Translations under genes and position numbers: made by a program
Notes under the pieces: generated by a model
Database searches by the model: none
What the model was told of the DNA's origin: nothing
What the model saw: only the letters and a program-made list of their open reading frames with translations
Source of the DNA: an uncultured Gemella sp.
GTDB lineage: Bacteria > Bacillota > Bacilli > Staphylococcales > Gemellaceae
Direction: 5' to 3'
Assembly: GCA_927911745.1 (NCBI GenBank)
Contig: CAKMQF010000004.1
Coordinates: 1-17,618, forward strand
DNA length: 17,618 bases
Shown: in pieces, positions 16,611 to 17,618 of the stretch
Position numbering within the stretch: the stretch's first letter is position 1
How the letters are laid out: each line of letters starts with the position of its first letter

Positions 16611-17201
16611 TTATTTTACTACTCTTACTCTTGAAGTTCTTTCAATTGGCTCAGTTTCTTGTAATTTTTCACCGAATGGCATTTGAGCACGTAATACTAA
16701 GTTTGCAGGAATATTCCATTCAGCAGCAACTTTTTCATCAATTACTGGGTTGTAGTGTTGAATATTTGCTCCAACTCCAGCCTCTGCTAATGCATTCCAA
16801 ACTGCAAATGAAGCAATTCCAGTTGATTGTTCTGACCAGATTGGGAAGTTTTCAGCATATGCTGGGAATTGTTCTTGAAGTCCTTTTACTACATCGTGAT
16901 CTTCGAAGAATAAAATTGTTCCATATGCTGCAGCAAAGCTATCGATTTTACCTTTTGTAGCTGCTTTAGCTTCTTCTGTTGGTAAGAATTTTTCTAATTC
17001 ACCAAATGTAATATCCCAAAGTTTTTGGTGATTTTCACCTAATAATACCACAGCGTGTGCAGTTTGTGAGTTAAAAGCACTTGGTGAGTATTTTACTGCA
17101 TTATCAATAATTTCTAATGCTTCTTGCTCTGAAATCGGTAAGTTTTTACCTAGTGCATATACACTTCTTCTGTTTTGATATAAATTTTTTGCTTCTGTCA
17201 T
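16611..17201 (-). CDS. Nitroreductase-family flavoenzyme
   Basis: FMN-dependent NAD(P)H oxidoreductase of the nitroreductase fold, 196 residues. The FMN-phosphate arginine motif NRRSVYALG lies at 10-18, SPSAFNSQTAHAVVLL at about 39-54 supplies further FMN contacts, GIASFAVWNALAEAGVGANI is the dimer-interface helix, and MPFGEK lies near the C-terminus. The family reduces nitroaromatics, quinones or lipid-derived electrophiles. The natural substrate is unknown. ATG 17201 follows a strong GGAGGA. It is divergent from a broken HxlR-type regulator, the arrangement of redox-controlled nitroreductases such as HypR/HypO in Bacillus (in that case unlinked). It is intact, with good codon use throughout. 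Confidence 0.92.
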   Translation of the reverse strand: MTEAKNLYQNRRSVYALGKNLPISEQEALEIIDNAVKYSPSAFNSQTAHAVVLLGENHQKLWDITFGELEKFLPTEEAKAATKGKIDSFAAAYGTILFFEDHDVVKGLQEQFPAYAENFPIWSEQSTGIASFAVWNALAEAGVGANIQHYNPVIDEKVAAEWNIPANLVLRAQMPFGEKLQETEPIERTSRVRVVK

Positions 17202-17217
17202 TATTATGTCCTCCGTT

Positions 17218-17233
17218 TTTGGCTATTGCCAAA
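17218..17233. promoter_or_regulatory. Inverted repeat in the nitroreductase leader
   Basis: TTTGGC-TATT-GCCAAA, with perfect 6-bp arms, lies directly upstream of the nitroreductase ribosome site (about 17209-17215) and well downstream of its -10 box. It could be a roadblock operator or a leader hairpin. Confidence 0.45.
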
Positions 17234-17267
17234 CTTTATTATTTGTTTTATAATTGTTATATATATA

Positions 17268-17296
17268 ATTATAATATTTACCAAAATTTTTATCAA
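17268..17296 (-). promoter_or_regulatory. Nitroreductase promoter
   Basis: On the minus strand, TTGATA (17291-17296) and TATAAT (17268-17273) have an ideal 17-bp spacer. Transcription would start near 17261, giving a leader of about 60 nt. Confidence 0.8.
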
Positions 17297-17320
17297 GTAC
17301 GTTTTTTTTAAAGTAGTAAG

Positions 17321-17346
17321 TATCTTTTAAGATAGAATTGTATAAT
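17321..17346 (+). promoter_or_regulatory. hxlR-like gene -10 box with adjoining palindrome
   Basis: TATAAT at 17341-17346 is followed by AAGGAG and ATG 17375. Just upstream, the palindrome TATCTT-TT-AAGATA (17321-17334) occupies the space between the -10 and the poorly conserved -35 region. This is a natural place for an autoregulatory HxlR operator. Confidence 0.5.
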
Positions 17347-17374
17347 ACCAATGAATTTTTTAAGGAGATTTTTT

Positions 17375-17618
17375 ATGAACAACAAAGAACCTTTTGGAAA
17401 ATGCCCCTTTTTTACAACTCAAAAAAATATTGTCTGGTAAATGGACAATACTAATTCTTCACCTACTTGAAGATAAAAAGTATTAGATTTAATGAGTTAC
17501 AAAGATCACTAGGGACAATTACACAAGCAACGTTAACAAAACAATTAAAACAATTAGAACAAGATGGACTAATAAAATCGTAAAGTTTATGCTCAAATTC
17601 CTCCAAAAGTTGATGTAC
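17375..17618 (+). pseudogene. HxlR/HypR-like winged-helix redox regulator, four single-base insertions, cut by the window end
   Basis: As read, the frame stops after 21 codons (NNKEPFGKCPFFTTQKNIVW). Removing one A from the run 17421-17427, one T at 17483-17484, T17578 and T17614 yields a textbook HxlR domain: FGKCPFFTTQKILSGKWTIL, DKKYRFNELQRSLG, then LTKQLKQLEQDGLIKRK and VYAQIPPKVEY at the window edge. Each repair restores a family-conserved word (SGKW, RFNEL, LIKRKVY, PPKVEY). The cysteine at position 10 corresponds in place to the redox-sensing N-terminal cysteine of HypR-type members. AAGGAG precedes the ATG. Low-quality sequence at a contig end or a decaying gene are both possible. Confidence 0.8.

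Noticed and set aside
16631..16960. Plus-strand reading frame inside the nitroreductase gene
   Set aside because: It is antisense to strongly conserved nitroreductase codons. Its hydrophobic composition follows from the complementary strand.
17117..17311. Plus-strand frame spanning the nitroreductase start and promoter
   Set aside because: It covers the nitroreductase promoter and AT-rich spacer, and its Phe/Tyr/Asn-rich product is typical of non-coding AT-rich DNA.

Overview
The window is AT-rich (roughly 30% GC by eye) chromosomal DNA from a low-GC Gram-positive bacterium. The gene content and order (comEA-comEB-comEC-holA near rpsT, a cysteine desulfurase next to mnmA, a tsaE-tsaB-rimI-tsaD operon), the extreme AT bias and the absence of the sporulation genes that follow rpsT in Bacillus suggest a non-sporing relative such as Gemella. 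That genus assignment is inference. Almost everything lies on the minus strand. The exceptions are rpsT, a small PH-domain gene and the broken HxlR-type gene at the right end.

Left part (1-4800). A MerR/TipAS-type regulator sits behind its own MerR-style promoter, with a 19-bp spacer and a dyad. Next is a queuosine-precursor ECF transporter gene (queT) behind a long leader with a preQ1-I-like aptamer and a strong hairpin. rpsT lies on the plus strand. A two-gene sulfur amino acid operon follows, metI-like and then a MalY/PatB-type lyase, lying between rpsT and holA, which are close neighbours in Bacillus. A 60-nt hairpin with its own possible -10 box and U-tract lies between metI and holA. 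It is either the terminator of the holA operon or a small RNA.

Middle (4811-9420). The late competence cluster comEA-comEB-comEC runs into holA. comEB and holA are intact, while comEA and comEC each contain about three single-base frameshifts. The C-terminal metallo-beta-lactamase-like part of ComEC also lacks the metal-binding histidines expected for the family. A PH-domain protein gene is divergent from comEA and converges on mnmA through a shared bidirectional terminator.

Right part (9417-17618). iscS-like and mnmA form a tRNA 2-thiouridine pair. Then come an uncharacterised eight-helix membrane protein and an APH-fold kinase-like protein. The t6A operon tsaE-tsaB-rimI-tsaD is next, with overlapping genes. 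Last is a nitroreductase gene divergent from an HxlR/HypR-like redox regulator that carries four single-base insertions in 244 bases and runs off the window.

The most striking property is about a dozen single-base indels, each of which, when undone, restores a recognisable family sequence. They affect merR (C-terminus), queT, comEA, comEC, mnmA (C-terminus) and hxlR, whereas the housekeeping genes read through cleanly. This may be draft-sequence error, mostly in short homopolymers, or real decay of accessory and competence functions. The sequence alone cannot decide. I found no clear new multi-gene defence or mobile system.
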